A DNA stretch of 64,000 bases, taken from assembly GCF_030272615.1 (NCBI RefSeq), contig NC_081413.1, forward strand, positions 446,688,538-446,752,537, given 5' to 3'. Every line of letters begins with the position of its first letter. The first letter of the stretch is position 1. The notes under the pieces were generated by a model, which searched no databases, had not been told where the DNA came from, and was given only the letters and a program-made list of their open reading frames with translations. This document shows, piece by piece, positions 33,166 to 45,111 of the stretch. This stretch comes from Cryptomeria japonica. Taxonomy: Eukaryota > Streptophyta > Pinopsida > Cupressales > Cupressaceae. The position numbers and the translations under genes were made by a program.

Positions 33166-33699
33166 CCCAATCAACATTATATCATTATCCTTCAATGAAA
33201 CATTAGCCAAAAAGTCTGCCATGATGTTCTTTGATCTATCTATCCAGTTTATTTGAAAAGCATCAAAAAGCTTTATAGTATCTCAGACAACATTCCTATA
33301 CTGTTTCAATCTCAAGTGTTTTGAGGCATATTTCTCCTTCACTTGTGAGACTATCAACTCTGAATCACCAAAGACACTGAGCAATTTAATTCCATGCTTA
33401 ACTACTATGTTAAGACCAATGAGCAGAGCTTCATACTCTGCAATGTTATTTGTGCATTCAAATAACAATTTGAAAGAATATTTGTAGGTTTCCCTTGTGG
33501 GTGAAATAAATAGGATTCCAGCCCCACTCCCTTCCTTGCTACAAGACCCATCAAAGAACATTTTCCACACTTGATCATCCTTTCTAGCTAGACATGATTC
33601 AATGGGGATCCACTCGTCATCCTTAGGTTTTGTCAACTGCACTTGGAAATTGTCCATATCAGTTTGCAAAAGGCATATTTGATTTGATGGTTCTTCCAT
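33166..33699 (-). pseudogene. Gypsy-1 additional RNase H (archaeal/plant-type), upstream of RT
   Basis: A second RNase H domain distinct from the native one. Catalytic positions: Asp in MFFDGSCSKEGSGAGI, Glu in NNIAEYEALLIGL, Asp in VFGDSELIVSQV, and Asp in SKNIMADFLAN just past a stop near 33283. This pattern is that of the additional RNase H (aRH) of Tat-lineage gypsy elements. Here it lies between protease and RT. The part after the stop is in the same frame, so only one stop breaks it. Confidence 0.85.
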
Positions 33700-33786
33700 G
33701 TCTTCTATGATATATGTGGACCGGGGTTCCCTATCAATTTTTACTTCCTGTCCATTGATTGGAATCGTAGCATATGATAAATCTAA

Positions 33787-34158
33787 CTACACATATCCAC
33801 CAATCATGTTCGACCATTGCCTAGATAGCAACATCCCATAGTTTGGAGGAACATCCACCACTGTAATATCTGTTTTGTACGATGCTTCTGGACAAGCTGC
33901 CAATTTGAATTCTACATCCTTCATGATACCAAACACTAGGACCGACCTATTGTCCATGGCATAACACTTCCCAAAGGTAGTATCAACTTCCAGTCCAAGC
34001 TCTTTCATCACTCCAACAGGCATAACATTTATGGCTGCTCCTGAGTCGATCATACAATTCTTCACTTTCTTATTGTTTACCACCAAAGTGAGATAAAATG
34101 GGTCTACCTGTGTTGGGTTTTTGGTTATGGTGGACCCTAAATATATAACTGGGGCCAT
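33787..34158 (-). pseudogene. Gypsy-1 aspartic protease
   Basis: Retropepsin-like domain with intact active site CMIDSGAAINVMPVGVMKELG (Asp-Ser-Gly-Ala) and the second strand GMLLSRQWSNMIGG, which in relatives is LLGR-W. Preceded by PFYLTLVVNNKKV. It is in frame with the downstream extra RNase H and RT but not with gag, so a frameshift lies between 34517 and 34158. Confidence 0.88.
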
Positions 34159-34277
34159 TTGTTCATTATTGTCACCTTTTGCAACCTCTTGTTTCTGTTC
34201 ATTTACCTTTTCTTCTTAGATACCTGAAATCATCTCTAGAGTCTTTTCTCTGTATTCAGGAAACTTCATCATTTCCA

Positions 34278-36331
34278 TCAATGGAACATAAATTTTAATT
34301 GTGTTAATGCATTTGAAATATCAAATGAAGTAGAGTGTTGTGCTAAAGGAAATTTTTCTATTTCTTCCTTTTGAACACCAAGACCCCTTTTATTATTCTT
34401 TGGTACAACTTCTTTAGTTTTAGCTGCTTTATTTGTTTGCTTGGGTGTCTCATTAGTTTCTTTTATAAAAAGACTAGCAGGTTTACCTTGCTCTGGATTC
34501 ACCATTCTATTCCTCAAATCATAAGTCTTTTTTGCTTATGCAACTATAGAAGCTGTAATTCTTCTTTTCTCTTCTTCAGTGGGGATTCTGAGCTTAACAC
34601 CTTCACCTATGTTGGTGATTACAGGTAACACAGAGCACTGATCAATGTTCATGGAATCTGATCCTCTTTCTTCTGCAAAGGATATCATGTTAACAGTCGG
34701 GTCACCCATATGCTCCTCATAGCCATTCTCTTCCTCTGCAATCCTCTTGCTACAACACACAAAGAAGGAGCATGTGGCATATTGCAGGCATAACACCACA
34801 TGTCATCATCTTGAGCATAGTTTACTGTTCTTTTCAAGGGATTTGGGACTTGTTGGTTATCTTTGTGGTTCCTGTCTACTAGTTTTCCATCTTTCCATGT
34901 GGTGTTATAGGGCATGTCATGCAACCTGGGCCTTTCAGGATGATAGTATTACTGCTTCTCTATTTTGTTTACCCTCACAGATAGATCTTTTAGAGCATTC
35001 AAAACTTTGTCAAGCTTATCCTCATCCTTGTTAGCTTTGGGTGCTTTAGGATTGTACAACCTTGCATCTTCTCTTTTTCCCACTTTACCAGTGGCCTTCC
35101 TGTTATTTTCTATAACAATGGCAGCTTTCATAACATCCCGGAGGTCTCTAGGATTTCTAGTTCTCAACTCATAGTTTGTTTTACTATCATAAGCATTGAT
35201 GTAATATAGAATGCTTACCTCAAGTACTGGCTTCATCCTATTGGGAATTTTGTTTAGAACCCTATTAAATCTTTTGTTAAAATCTACCACTGATTCATTT
35301 TGCTCCTTCTTAATGCTAATGATCTCATGCAAAGCAAATTCAGGGCTGTTATGGTCTCCATACTGTTCAAGGAATAAGCTTTTGAATTATGCAAGACTTC
35401 TAATGGATGCATTAGGAAATGCTCTAAACCAATTTCTTGCATCTTCTATTAATAACTGCATAAATAACCTGATCTTAACATCATCATGTGGTAAACCAAA
35501 ATCCTCTATTACTGCATCAAAAGCTTTACAATGAGCTTCCCCTGTAATTGCATTACTTCCAGTAAATCTTGGTATTGCAGTCCTGATTTCATTCGGGATA
35601 GGATATGGGTATACCATCATCCCTGAGAAATCAAACTGCCTCATTCGTTCCATATTCATTAGCCCATGTCCCCCATGGGGATTCCTAAAGTTTTCGTTCA
35701 TGTTATCATATAAGGGCATTTGATTTTGATAAGAAAAAGGGTATTGGTTCTAATATTGGTATTGAAATTGATCTTGAGGAGGAAACTGGCTATGAGGAGC
35801 AAAGTTATTATGTAAATTTTGCTAGACTGGTGGTGCACTCGATTGCACATGATCATTCCTTTTGTTACTGAACAAGGGGTTCTCATAAGCCTTAAAATCA
35901 TTACTCTTTGTTTTGCTCACTCCCTGATCTGTCTAAGCATATATTTTTCTGTAATTGTTTACATCTTGATTAAAGTCATCCTCACCAACATTTATGCCTA
36001 ATTTAGCACATAATTCCAAACATTCCTGAGTCCTTCTAGAATCTCTCATTTCAGCAGCCACCTCCATCATCTTTTTAGTTAAATCTGCAAATCTATCTGC
36101 AGGATCTGACATACTTGATCCCGATTAAGTCGATGTGTTCTGTCTGGATCGTGCTTCGTGATATTCAAAACCAAGGGGAATTTGATATTGGCCCTTTTGG
36201 GCTCTATATGCTGCAACCAAATCCTCATTCACTAGGCTTGAAGTAGTTGCTTTATCCTATTCTCTTAAAGGTGAATGTTGCTTGTTTTCATACTTATACT
36301 GATTGTACCTTTCTCTCATGAATTCATTCAT
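34278..36331 (-). pseudogene. Gypsy-1 Gag (broken)
   Basis: I choose the ATG at 36331 (MNEFMRERYNQYKYENK), about 185 bases after the PBS. The capsid part is at 34949-35719 (FTGSNAITGEAHCKAFDAVI, WFRAFPNASI, VVDFNKRFNRVLNKIP, the retrotransposon gag fold). The nucleocapsid knuckle at about 34790 reads CYACNMPHAPSLC, which is C-X2-C-X3-H-X4-C, one residue shorter than the usual spacing. Stops break the N-terminus. There are frameshifts near 34800 and again before protease. Confidence 0.85.
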
Positions 36332-36516
36332 GGATTCTTTTTTGGTTTTATTCTTTAGTTGAGAGAAATCTAACCGGGATAAAGGCTATCCTTTTGTGAC
36401 TGATCTCCTTCCATCCATAGATATTCTTCTCCCTTAATTCAGAGCCGCCACCTCTCTTCTTGAGAGGAAAATCTTTCTTTTGAGTTCTCTCCCACAACAG
36501 AGTCTTAATAATTCTT

Positions 36517-36532
36517 CCAAGCAGAGTCGCCA
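36517..36532 (-). promoter_or_regulatory. Gypsy-1 primer-binding site
   Basis: Minus strand TGGCGACTCTGCTTGG, three bases after the LTR end (CCCAACA). TGGCGACTC(T/C)GCTGGG is a PBS form I recall from Tat/Ogre elements (tRNA-Arg type). It fixes the inner edge of the 5' LTR. Confidence 0.8.
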
Positions 36533-36535
36533 ATC

Positions 36536-39500
36536 TGTTGGGTCTCAAATCAACAGATTGGATAGGTTCTAAGGAAATGCCAACTCCTATGATCAAACCC
36601 TCCAATTGACTTGGCCAACTTATAGAGTGAACCTATTTGGTTACTTACTCTCTCGCTCTAGGCTCTGTAGGACCTAGGTGGGTATACCTACTCACTAGTT
36701 GTTCCTTCAACTAATGTTTTTTATAGCAGATTTGGTGTCTTAATCTGATATCTCCTGGTCTCAGAATGGCATAAGTTTCTAGGATGGAGATATAGCAGAT
36801 GAGTTCAAGATTGTTGTTGTAGAAGCTACTTGATCTTTATGCTTAGAATTTTATATGTATATACTATTGCCAACTTACTCTATATTTCCTACTCAACTAC
36901 TCCTTTTATTGCTTGTCCAATTGTGAATTTTATAAATTGTGATGAGGGTTATACTTAATGATCAGTGCCTTTTACATCTTACAGGCTACAGAGTCAGTTA
37001 CTTCTTCATGGACTTAATATATGCTGTATGAGACAATGTTTAAACCTATCCCTTATAGGTCTATCAATTGTTATTTCCCTATGAGCTCAGTTAATCACTT
37101 GAATTATAAAATTGCTTGTGTGTATTTAACTCAGACCTTATGAGACCACACAAGAAAGAATTATCAGGAACGATTACAATCCATAGATAAATCTTTTAAT
37201 TCAATTAGAACTAACACACAATGAATACTTTACTGAGAGAATATAAACAATCTTATCTATTATGATAATATCACACACAAATGCCACAAAGGAGAATACT
37301 CTGCAAATTAGGAATAGGAACAAAGATTTGATCTTGTATTGATTCTTCAATCTTCAATTACAATTGATTAACCCCCAAAGCTGTGTTTTTTTTATTTGGT
37401 CGTATCTCCCTTTCTTTTTATATAAAAATCCTTCACTTTATATATGTAAATGAAGGGTCATGACAAGAGATGTGTCCTTTTCTTTATACATTAATCAGGA
37501 AGACGGTTTGTTAACTAATCTAAACACAAGAAGACTAAACATTCCCATGTGTTCGGTATATTTGTCATCCTTGTAAAATCTGACACTGTCAACCAACATC
37601 TTCATTTCAAACTCTTGTACATTGTATCCTGACAGGATGTAATTTGCTAATGACATTGGGTCTTCTTTCTTTTGTAGTTCCTGTAATGATTTCTCTTTGA
37701 TATTCACCAATTGTGTTTTCCACTGATCCAAGGTAATCAATATACTTTCTCTATAAAAAGAGGGCACCCTAGGGGTATTCCCTTTATCCAAAGTTAGTAT
37801 TTCCTTTTCCAGCATACTTCCGAATTCTTCATGGGGTCCTACAAAAGCATCAATCTCTGCTTGCTCCTCTGGTGTGATATCAGTGATCCCTTTGACTCTG
37901 GATGCAAGTTGCTTATGCTGGTCGACAGCCTTTATAGTTCCAGTATATGTAAACCAATACTTTTCCACAACAAGCATCATTGATTTGAATCTGTGATCAA
38001 TTATGTCATTGACCACCTTATACATCTTTTGCTTCATATCTTCAACCTGCTTGGTAGCCTTTTCTGCTTTGTACGTCCAGTATGAGGCGTCTAAAATATC
38101 ATCCAGGCTTTGACCTGTGGGGTATGCAGTATACTCATTTATGGGAGTTCTTGTCTCCTGCTGCAGTATCCTTGTTTGTAGCCTCTGGTTCTCATCTTTA
38201 GTCTTCTCATATAAACCCTTGTAAGTAATATTTTCCCTGACCAAAAACTCTGTCTGATCCACATTTAGCCTAGCTACATCTAGATTCAATTTTGCTGTAA
38301 CCCTAGGGTCAGTCTTCCCTACCTTATGGACCATAAGATGTCCAAAGGTTTCTTCTGTATCCATAATAATTGGCCTTTTCCCTTTTGGGTATAGTGCCCA
38401 TTGCAACAGAGCCTTTTGATCAGGATCATATCCTGAACCTGTAAAAAATTTATCTACCTCTTGGGGCAATACCTGTTGGTTCGGGTCTTGTTTCTTTAGG
38501 AATCTGTCAAACATAAGTGCTAAATTCATGTCCCAACCTAAAAAGATAATGACACCAGCCTCTTTTAGCATCTTCCTCCCCTTTTCAGGGGTCATATCGT
38601 TCATGAGAGTATCAATCTCATCTTGCATCCTTTTCATCTGCTCTTCTTCTGGTTTCCCAACCATAATTCTTCTCACATGAGCCCCTTTGTACTAGTATAA
38701 GAATGAAAGGAATTCCTTTGAGGAAGTGAACCCTTCTTCTGCAATAAAATCTTCATGCTCTGTCATTCTGATATAAACCACTTCCCTGATATTCAATTCA
38801 CCAGTTTCCATATCCACTTCTACCTCAAAGCCAGGGGGATAATCTTCTCTAGGGGAGTCAGCAGGGATGCTACTAGCAGTTGATTTTGGTGACATGTGAG
38901 CCAATGGCTCACTATCTCTCCCAGTTTTGATAAAATGGAGAAACTGTGGGGGCACTCTATGCATAATTTCTACCTCATTGTGAAGCAATTTTTTAGCTAC
39001 CTCCAAGGGATCTTGGTGATCTCCAAGTAGGTTTCCATCTACTTTCCGCCTCACTCTCTTCCACTTGAAAGCTTTCGAAGTCATCTCAAATCTTTCTCTC
39101 AAGGCCTTGGCTTCCTCCTTTTCAAGATTCTTGATTAAATCATCTGGCATTTGAGCCACATGTATTCCAGCCCTTAGTTTCTGAGATGTTCTCACAGCTT
39201 TCACATATCCCTCAGGATCAAAGTTCTCTCTAGGACTACCCAGAGTCATGCCATAATAGTCTAACTTACTCTAGAGTAAAAGATAACTTTTGGAACTTTT
39301 AACAATAAAATCAGAAAATACTAGTAGTCCTAGCACAATAGATTGTTTAGGAAAATCTCTGAGATGTTTGGCACTGACAGCAGACAATTGTCCTACAATC
39401 TCCTGACTAGCCACCCAGTTTGGCACCGTAATTGGGAGCATGTATGGCTTCCCTTCATACCTGAATACTCTAGTTTCTATATGATTAGGGTGACAGTAAC

Positions 39501-41164
39501 AATCACCCTAGTTATGATCAATCTGAGACTCTGGAGAGAAATCTTTCGGTCTATGAAATCTTTTGATCTCAGGGGACAAAGTATAGTCTCTATGTTGTCT
39601 GAGGGCTGCACTGAGTGGTTTTACAAAGTATTCCTGGAAGTACCAGTATTGGTTGTTTGTAAATCTTTGGTCCCATGCGGAGACCCACAATTGGACAGGT
39701 TTCTTCAAACCACTTTTATCATAAGCTCTAATGCTAAAATCATCTGACCAGAAATTGGACTCTTGTCCATAACAAAGAATGACATGCAACAACAAAGAAT
39801 ACAGGGAGAAATGAATATTTACAACGTCTTCTTTTAACTTTTCCAACCCATGATTTAAGGTTTCTGCAACATAAGTGGCATAATCAAATGGCCTAGGGTC
39901 TTTTGATTGCAAGTCAGCACATAGAACCATAACCCCAATATCCATGAGAGGATGAGCCTCTAAGCCTAAAACTTGGGCTGCGACATAGTACGTAGACTTG
40001 AAGTAAGGATGGAATTGGTTGACATTAAAGGGCACCTTGTCAACTGTACTGAAAGGAACTATGGATCCTCCAACCTTTGGCCGATGAATGGGTAATCTCC
40101 ATTTCCTATAGATGTCCTCTAAATTGAAAAACTCTTGTGACAATTTCTGCATGTCAGTCTTCTCCTCTACATCCCAGTCTAAATCAAACACCATATCAAT
40201 TTTCTATTTGTTGATTGCCACCATAGGATTCCCTCGGTAATCATATATGGTCTTGGTTTTTGGATTATAGGAATTTGCTAGGGCTTTTATTAATTCAACA
40301 TCTAAAAATACATTCGGCACCACCAGTTTCCCTAAATTCCTTTTCCACATTTTACTGATGGGCTCAGGAGCTTCCCTTCTCTTGTAACCAAATAAAACAA
40401 CTCATGTCCTCTGATTTCAGTCCATATGTCTCCCAGATGTTCAAATCTGTCTTCTAATCCTTCCTTCTCATTTTTTATTTTCTTGGACCTTACACTGGAA
40501 TTTGGACATTGGTCCAACAAATCCTGAACTAAAGATCTACCCTCTTTCTTCTATCGTTTAGGTTTTTCTTCAGGGTCTAATTCTTTTCCTTTCCTACTCT
40601 TTTTAGAAGAAGATGAAGGTTCCATAACTTCAATCAATAGAGGATATCACACTTACTTGGAGAATTGTTAAACCTCTTTTGTCAGCTTGGATTGTTCCTT
40701 TCAAGCCTCAGCCAGCTTCCTGCAACTTTTTGAATCTTGGCAATTATCTGGTTCTCATGAAAATTCGATCAATTTAGCTGCAATTTTGTGAGCAACTTGT
40801 ATCAGACACAATAGTTAATGTCTCTATGCTTGTAAGGGTCACTCAAGTGTTTGAACTTTAGTTACAGATGTGACACATTCAATTTAAGCTTTTAATTCCT
40901 TTCCAGGAACTAATGTTCAGCTGAAGTGACTGTGGATTAGCTTTTCGTCGAAACCTTTGTCTTCGATGGAGCTCTTTAATCTCCCATCAAAATTTATTCT
41001 TCCTCGACACAAATTATTTTAAGTTCGTTCGGGATCGATGAAAGCCTTGTATCAGGAAAACCACTTTTCATCGATACACTATTTGCTTGTCGGGAAATCC
41101 TTCCTTTCGGTGAAAAATATATGTCGTTGAGTTATTCCAAGCCCTTCTTGATATTAGATTTTCA
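36536..41164 (-). repeat. Gypsy-1 5' LTR, truncated (4.63 kb)
   Basis: Matches 24549-29177 across its length with few indels. It begins TGTTGGGTCTC on the + strand next to the PBS and stops at 41164 (...GATTTTCA), where Copia-D LTR sequence (GACTGAGTAGTTGG) resumes. The first ~854 bp on the element strand, present in the other LTR at 29178-30031, are missing. Confidence 0.9.
37495..40625 (-). pseudogene. Second copy of the LTR-encoded ORF (5' LTR)
   Basis: Same protein frame as 25508-28639: ATG at 40625, terminal stop at 37495, total length one base shorter. The single base is lost in an A run near 40397 and shifts the N-terminal 40332-40520 piece. The C-terminal 393 codons (37495-38676) are open here, although the 3' LTR copy has a stop in the corresponding stretch (near 26102). 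Its own stops include TAG near 39505 (TGG in the other copy) and near 38689 (CAG in the other copy). Stops near 40558 and 40202 are shared with the 3' copy. Confidence 0.8.
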
Positions 41165-42552
41165 AGGACTGAGTAGTTGGACCAATATGTTTTATGGAAG
41201 GCCAAGTTGATCCACCGACAGAGAAGAGGTCAATCGATATGAAGAACCACTAGTGAAGGTAGGGTATACTGGAAAGGTGAGTTGAACTGGTAGTCAATCT
41301 TAGGTGGATGTTGACAAGGATGACAGGTGGAAGCCAGGTGGTCATCACGCAGAGGTTGATGAAGTATTTATCGATGTAACAATCAGCAAGAAGGCTGGTT
41401 TTTATGAAGAACTCACAAATCATGAGAGTATGGTAGAAGGTTGTGGCTCAAGGAAAACAAGGTAGAAATTGATTGAAGAAACCTTGCAATAATATCTGAT
41501 CTTTGTACCTATTTGTCAAAGGAAACAGTTGAGACATTAATGGCATTTGACAGAGAAATACAAAAAACCATGTTGCAGACATCCAAATATAGAAAACACA
41601 CATTGGAATGCAAGGGGTTGGTGATGTTGGTCGATGACATGAAGATCATCACCTAGAAAAGTAGATCAGATCAAATCCAATATGGACTGAGTTGGTGAAG
41701 GTAAAACCTAACATGACACCATTTGAATGTAGCTTTTGGTGGGAACCCTAAAATATAAATATGTCATCTTGAGATTGAAATCAGTTGATGCTTGATAAGA
41801 GATGTGAGAGAAGAGAGCCTAAGCAAGAAAGATAATCTTCCTTAAAGATATTTTATCAAGGATTTACAATGTGTGTTAGAAAGTTGAACGAATGAGAGGG
41901 TCTAACCGGTAGAGACAAAGTAACTGGTAAATTTTCATAGTTCTAATAGTCAAGTAAATCGGTGAGGAGTGATTGGTTAAGAAGGCATCCAAGAGTGACA
42001 TAGTGGAGTGCGAGGCTGAGGGAGAGAGAAGAGAGGCTGAGAGTAGCACGTGAGTGATCAGAGAGATTAATTTGATAACTGGCAGTGTGAGAACCAATGA
42101 AGAAGAGGAGGTTGTTAACCTATAGAAATCCATTGATCAAGTGTTGCAGAACTCATTTGCAACCAGGTGCTATCACTGTATCAAAATTATATTTCATTAT
42201 ATAACACTGAGTTGGTGCTCCTTGGGTTGGTACCCTAAATTAGTAGGGGCTGGTGCTCCTTGGGTTGGTGCCCTAAATCATTGTAATCTAATTCTTCATT
42301 ATGAGGTTGGATTGGAGCAGTAGACTCCAACAATATTTCTCATCGAGGTTTTTCCCATACTGGATTTTCCTCATAGATCTAGTGTTCTGGGTTATTCATT
42401 TGTGTGTTTACCTTTTTGATATCCAATCTTATCTTATTGGTTTGTTTGTTTAGTGTTTAGGTTGATAACCAGTATTCCAAACTTGGTTTAAAAAGAAAAT
42501 AATTCAAGAACCATTGATTCACCCCCCTCTTAGTGGTACATTGTGTTCGACA
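41165..42552 (+). repeat. Copia-D 5' LTR, remainder
   Basis: Aligns with 51506-52953. Contains the tandem TTGGGTTGGTGCC/TACC units (42210-42275), TTTTTCCCATACTGGATTTTCC (about 42349) and GATTCACCCCCCTCTTAGTG (about 42516). Ends GTGTTCGACA at 42552, next to the PBS. Confidence 0.92.
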
Positions 42553-42553
42553 A

Positions 42554-42567
42554 TTGGTATTAGAGAA
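42554..42567 (+). promoter_or_regulatory. Copia-D primer-binding site
   Basis: TTGGTATTAGAGAA one base after the LTR CA. It differs by one or two bases from TGGTATCAGAGC, the initiator-Met tRNA type site of copia elements. Confidence 0.85.
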
Positions 42568-42626
42568 TAGGTTCCTAGTTGATTAAATCTTTCTCTAGCT
42601 TGGGTAGATTCTGGTCAAAAAACACA

Positions 42627-44802
42627 ATGGCCAGAAATAAGTCTGCCTCCTCAAAATCCCCCATGTTTGATGTATCTAACTATGCCTTCTACAACAGAAG
42701 AATGGAGACCTATATTTCCTCACTCAGCTTTGATGTGTGGATGTCTGTCAAGAATGGGTATACTGCCCCTAGTGTTCCTCCCACTAATATGGATGCTAAG
42801 GAGTATGAGAATAATGCAAAGGCTAAACATGCTATCTTAAGGGGGTTGTCTAATAATGTGTTTGTAAAGGTCATGCACTGTGCATTTGCCAAGGATACTT
42901 GCGATAAATTACAGAGATTATTTGAAGGAGATGCAAAAGTCAAAGAGGCCAAGCTGCAATCACTAAGAGGTCAGCTTGAAGGAATCAAGATGAAAGATGA
43001 AGAAAAGATTGCAGACTACCTTCACGAAGTAGATGAAACTGTGAACATCATCAGAGGACTTCGAGAATAAATAACTAATGAGATTATTGTCAAGAAGGTA
43101 CTTAGATATCTCACATCTAAGTATGATACTAAGGTTTCTTCCATAGAGGAATCCAAGGACCTGAAGACCTTCACAATGGATGAGCTATTTGGCTCTCTAA
43201 TAGCCTATAAAATGCAAACAACTGGTGAATCATCTTCAAGGAAAGAGACAACATTCAACTCCACCAAAAAGGGCAAATAAGAGGTTTCTCATAAAGGATT
43301 CAATCAAGACTTGGATGTAGAGGTAGAAAAATTTATCAGAAATCTCAAGAGAGGATCTCAAAAGTATAAAGGGAAGTTACTACTCAAATGTTTCAACTAT
43401 GGTAAAGTTGGACACTTTGTTATAAAATGTCCTTATAAAGAAAGTGGTGGAGATGAGCAAAGAAGTTTTGGCAGATCTGTCGGTAAAGAAAAAAAAGGAT
43501 TATCTATCGATAAGGAAGAAGAGACTACCAAAAGAAGAGCAACCTATATACCATTGAGGATGATGCCACAAACAAAGAAAGTGCATCAAAAGATGACCAC
43601 CATGAGAATGAAAGAGAAGTTAATCTCTTTATGGTACTAGATGAACTGATTCGAGAATATGAGGAAGAAGAAGACATTGAAGATGAAGTGGATCTAGAAG
43701 GTGAGCTCATCAGCACTCTTGAGGAGTTAAGAAAGACAAGAAGAGAACTCAAGAAGGTCAAGCTTTCTATAATAGAAGAACAAGGTCTCTTGAAGCAATC
43801 CCTAGATTAGTTCAATCAAGTTATATCTGACTTGAAACTCCAGTTGGAAGAAGCTAAGAGGATATGTGAAGTTACATCCTCTGATCTGATGAAGAATGAA
43901 AATGAGCATCAAGATCTGGAAGAAGAAATAGTAAGGTTTAGAAAGGAGCTTGAAAAGAGTAAGGATGAACTGAAAGTGAGAAGCAAATATGAAGGTAGCA
44001 AATAAACCTTGGACAAGATGTTTAGAAAATAGAAGCAATATAAGGATACCGGTGGCTTACGATTTGAAGAATGACAAAGTTCAAATAGAAAAGATACATC
44101 TAATAAGGAGATATAGTCCACCTCTTCAAGTGAAGGTAAAGAGAAGAAAACATTCATAGTAAGCAAGGATATCAGTAAGAAGACTTATACAGAAGCTGTT
44201 AGAAATCGTCACACAAACCAGTATACACAATCAATGAACCAGAGACCACACTTAATATACCGGAATGCTGATTTGAGGATAAATGCAAGGGTTTATCATG
44301 AAGGATTCACTAGAGTTAGCAGCATGAAAGGTAGACCCTCATTGAGGTAGACGTTTGCAGGACCAAGGCAACCTAACCGTATGTTCCAAACTTTTATGGT
44401 TATTGCTACCGGTGTAACAAATTTGGACATAGGCTAGCTGATTGTAGGTTAACCAATAACCCCATTATGAGTTATGAAAGTAGAAATCCAAATAATGCAC
44501 TCTTGGATATGCATGTTGTTTGTTATCAGTGGAATGGATTTGGTCATAAGAGTTTTGAATGTAGGAAGAGTAAACCCGTGTCCTACAATAGTTATAAAGA
44601 TTCATCTTTTAATGTAAATGTAAAATGCTATAGCTGTCAAGAGTTTGGACATATAGAAAATTTGTGTAAGAACAAGAAAATCAAGAAGAAGAGGACAAAT
44701 ACTGATCAAGGAACAATAGTCAAACCAGAGCACAAAATTGCAGCTAATAAGAAGAAGGAAACTCAATCGGTTTGGGTTGAGAAAGAAAAGGACAAAACAT
44801 AA
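42627..44802 (+). pseudogene. Copia-D Gag with coiled coil and four zinc knuckles
   Basis: ATG at 42627 (MARNKSASSKSPMF). UBN2-type capsid domain: YAFYNRRMETYISSL, CDKLQRLFEGD, SLRGQLEGIKMKDEE (to 43070). First knuckle CFNYGKVGHFVIKC at about 43389. A ~1-kb segment then encodes acidic coiled coil in another frame (ELISTLEELRKTRRELKKVK at about 43704; LKLQLEEAKRICE; FRKELEKSKDELK). Three more knuckles follow: CYRCNKFGHRLADC (about 44410), CYQWNGFGHKSFEC (about 44521, second Cys changed to Trp) and CYSCQEFGHIENLC (about 44628). This long Gag fits Sireviruses. Several TAG/TAA stops and at least one frameshift are present. Confidence 0.87.
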
Positions 44803-44814
44803 TCAAGTCTGATA

Positions 44815-45111
44815 GTGCAGACTGCCCTACATGCTGAAAGAAGAAATCTATGGGTTTTAGATAGTGGTTGTTCCAACCACATGACTGATGATAAAAATAA
44901 ATCTATCAAACTTGAAGACTGGAATGGTGGCTCAGTAGTATTTGGAGACAACTCATCGATCAAGATAAACGGAAAAGGTACTCTAAACATTGATGGAAAA
45001 CTGAAAGCACATGATGTGTATTATGTGGAAGCCCTACAACACAATTTGCTGAGTGTGAGTCAAATATGTGACAAAGATTATAAATTCACCTTTGATTATA
45101 CTAGCTTCTAG
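44815..45111 (+). pseudogene. Copia-D aspartic protease
   Basis: Active site LWVLDSGCSNHMTDD (Asp-Ser-Gly), then GGSVVFGDNSSIKINGKG and HDVYYVEALQHNLLSVSQI. This is the standard copia protease of about 100 residues, here unbroken. A TAA just before (44800) and a TAG just after (45109) separate it from Gag and integrase in the same frame. Confidence 0.92.

Larger units (their letters stand above)
24549..41164 (-). mobile_element. Gypsy-1, Ty3/gypsy (Tat-like) element with giant ORF-bearing LTRs
   Basis: Minus-strand order: 5' LTR (36536-41164, truncated), PBS, gag, protease, extra RNase H, RT, RNase H, integrase, PPT, 3' LTR (24549-30031). Both LTRs share the same 1,043-codon reading frame. 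Six differences in the first ~143 aligned bases of the LTR 3' ends (24549 versus 36536) suggest about 4% divergence. The 5' LTR lacks its first ~854 bp, and about 220 bp of the Copia-D host LTR is also missing there, so one deletion removed the junction and its target duplication. Confidence 0.9.

Noticed and set aside
24549-41164. Two LTR blocks considered as a segmental duplication of a host gene of about 1,040 codons
   Set aside because: The blocks begin exactly at PBS and PPT of one gypsy element and have TG...CA-type ends in the same orientation, which LTRs explain and a random duplication does not.
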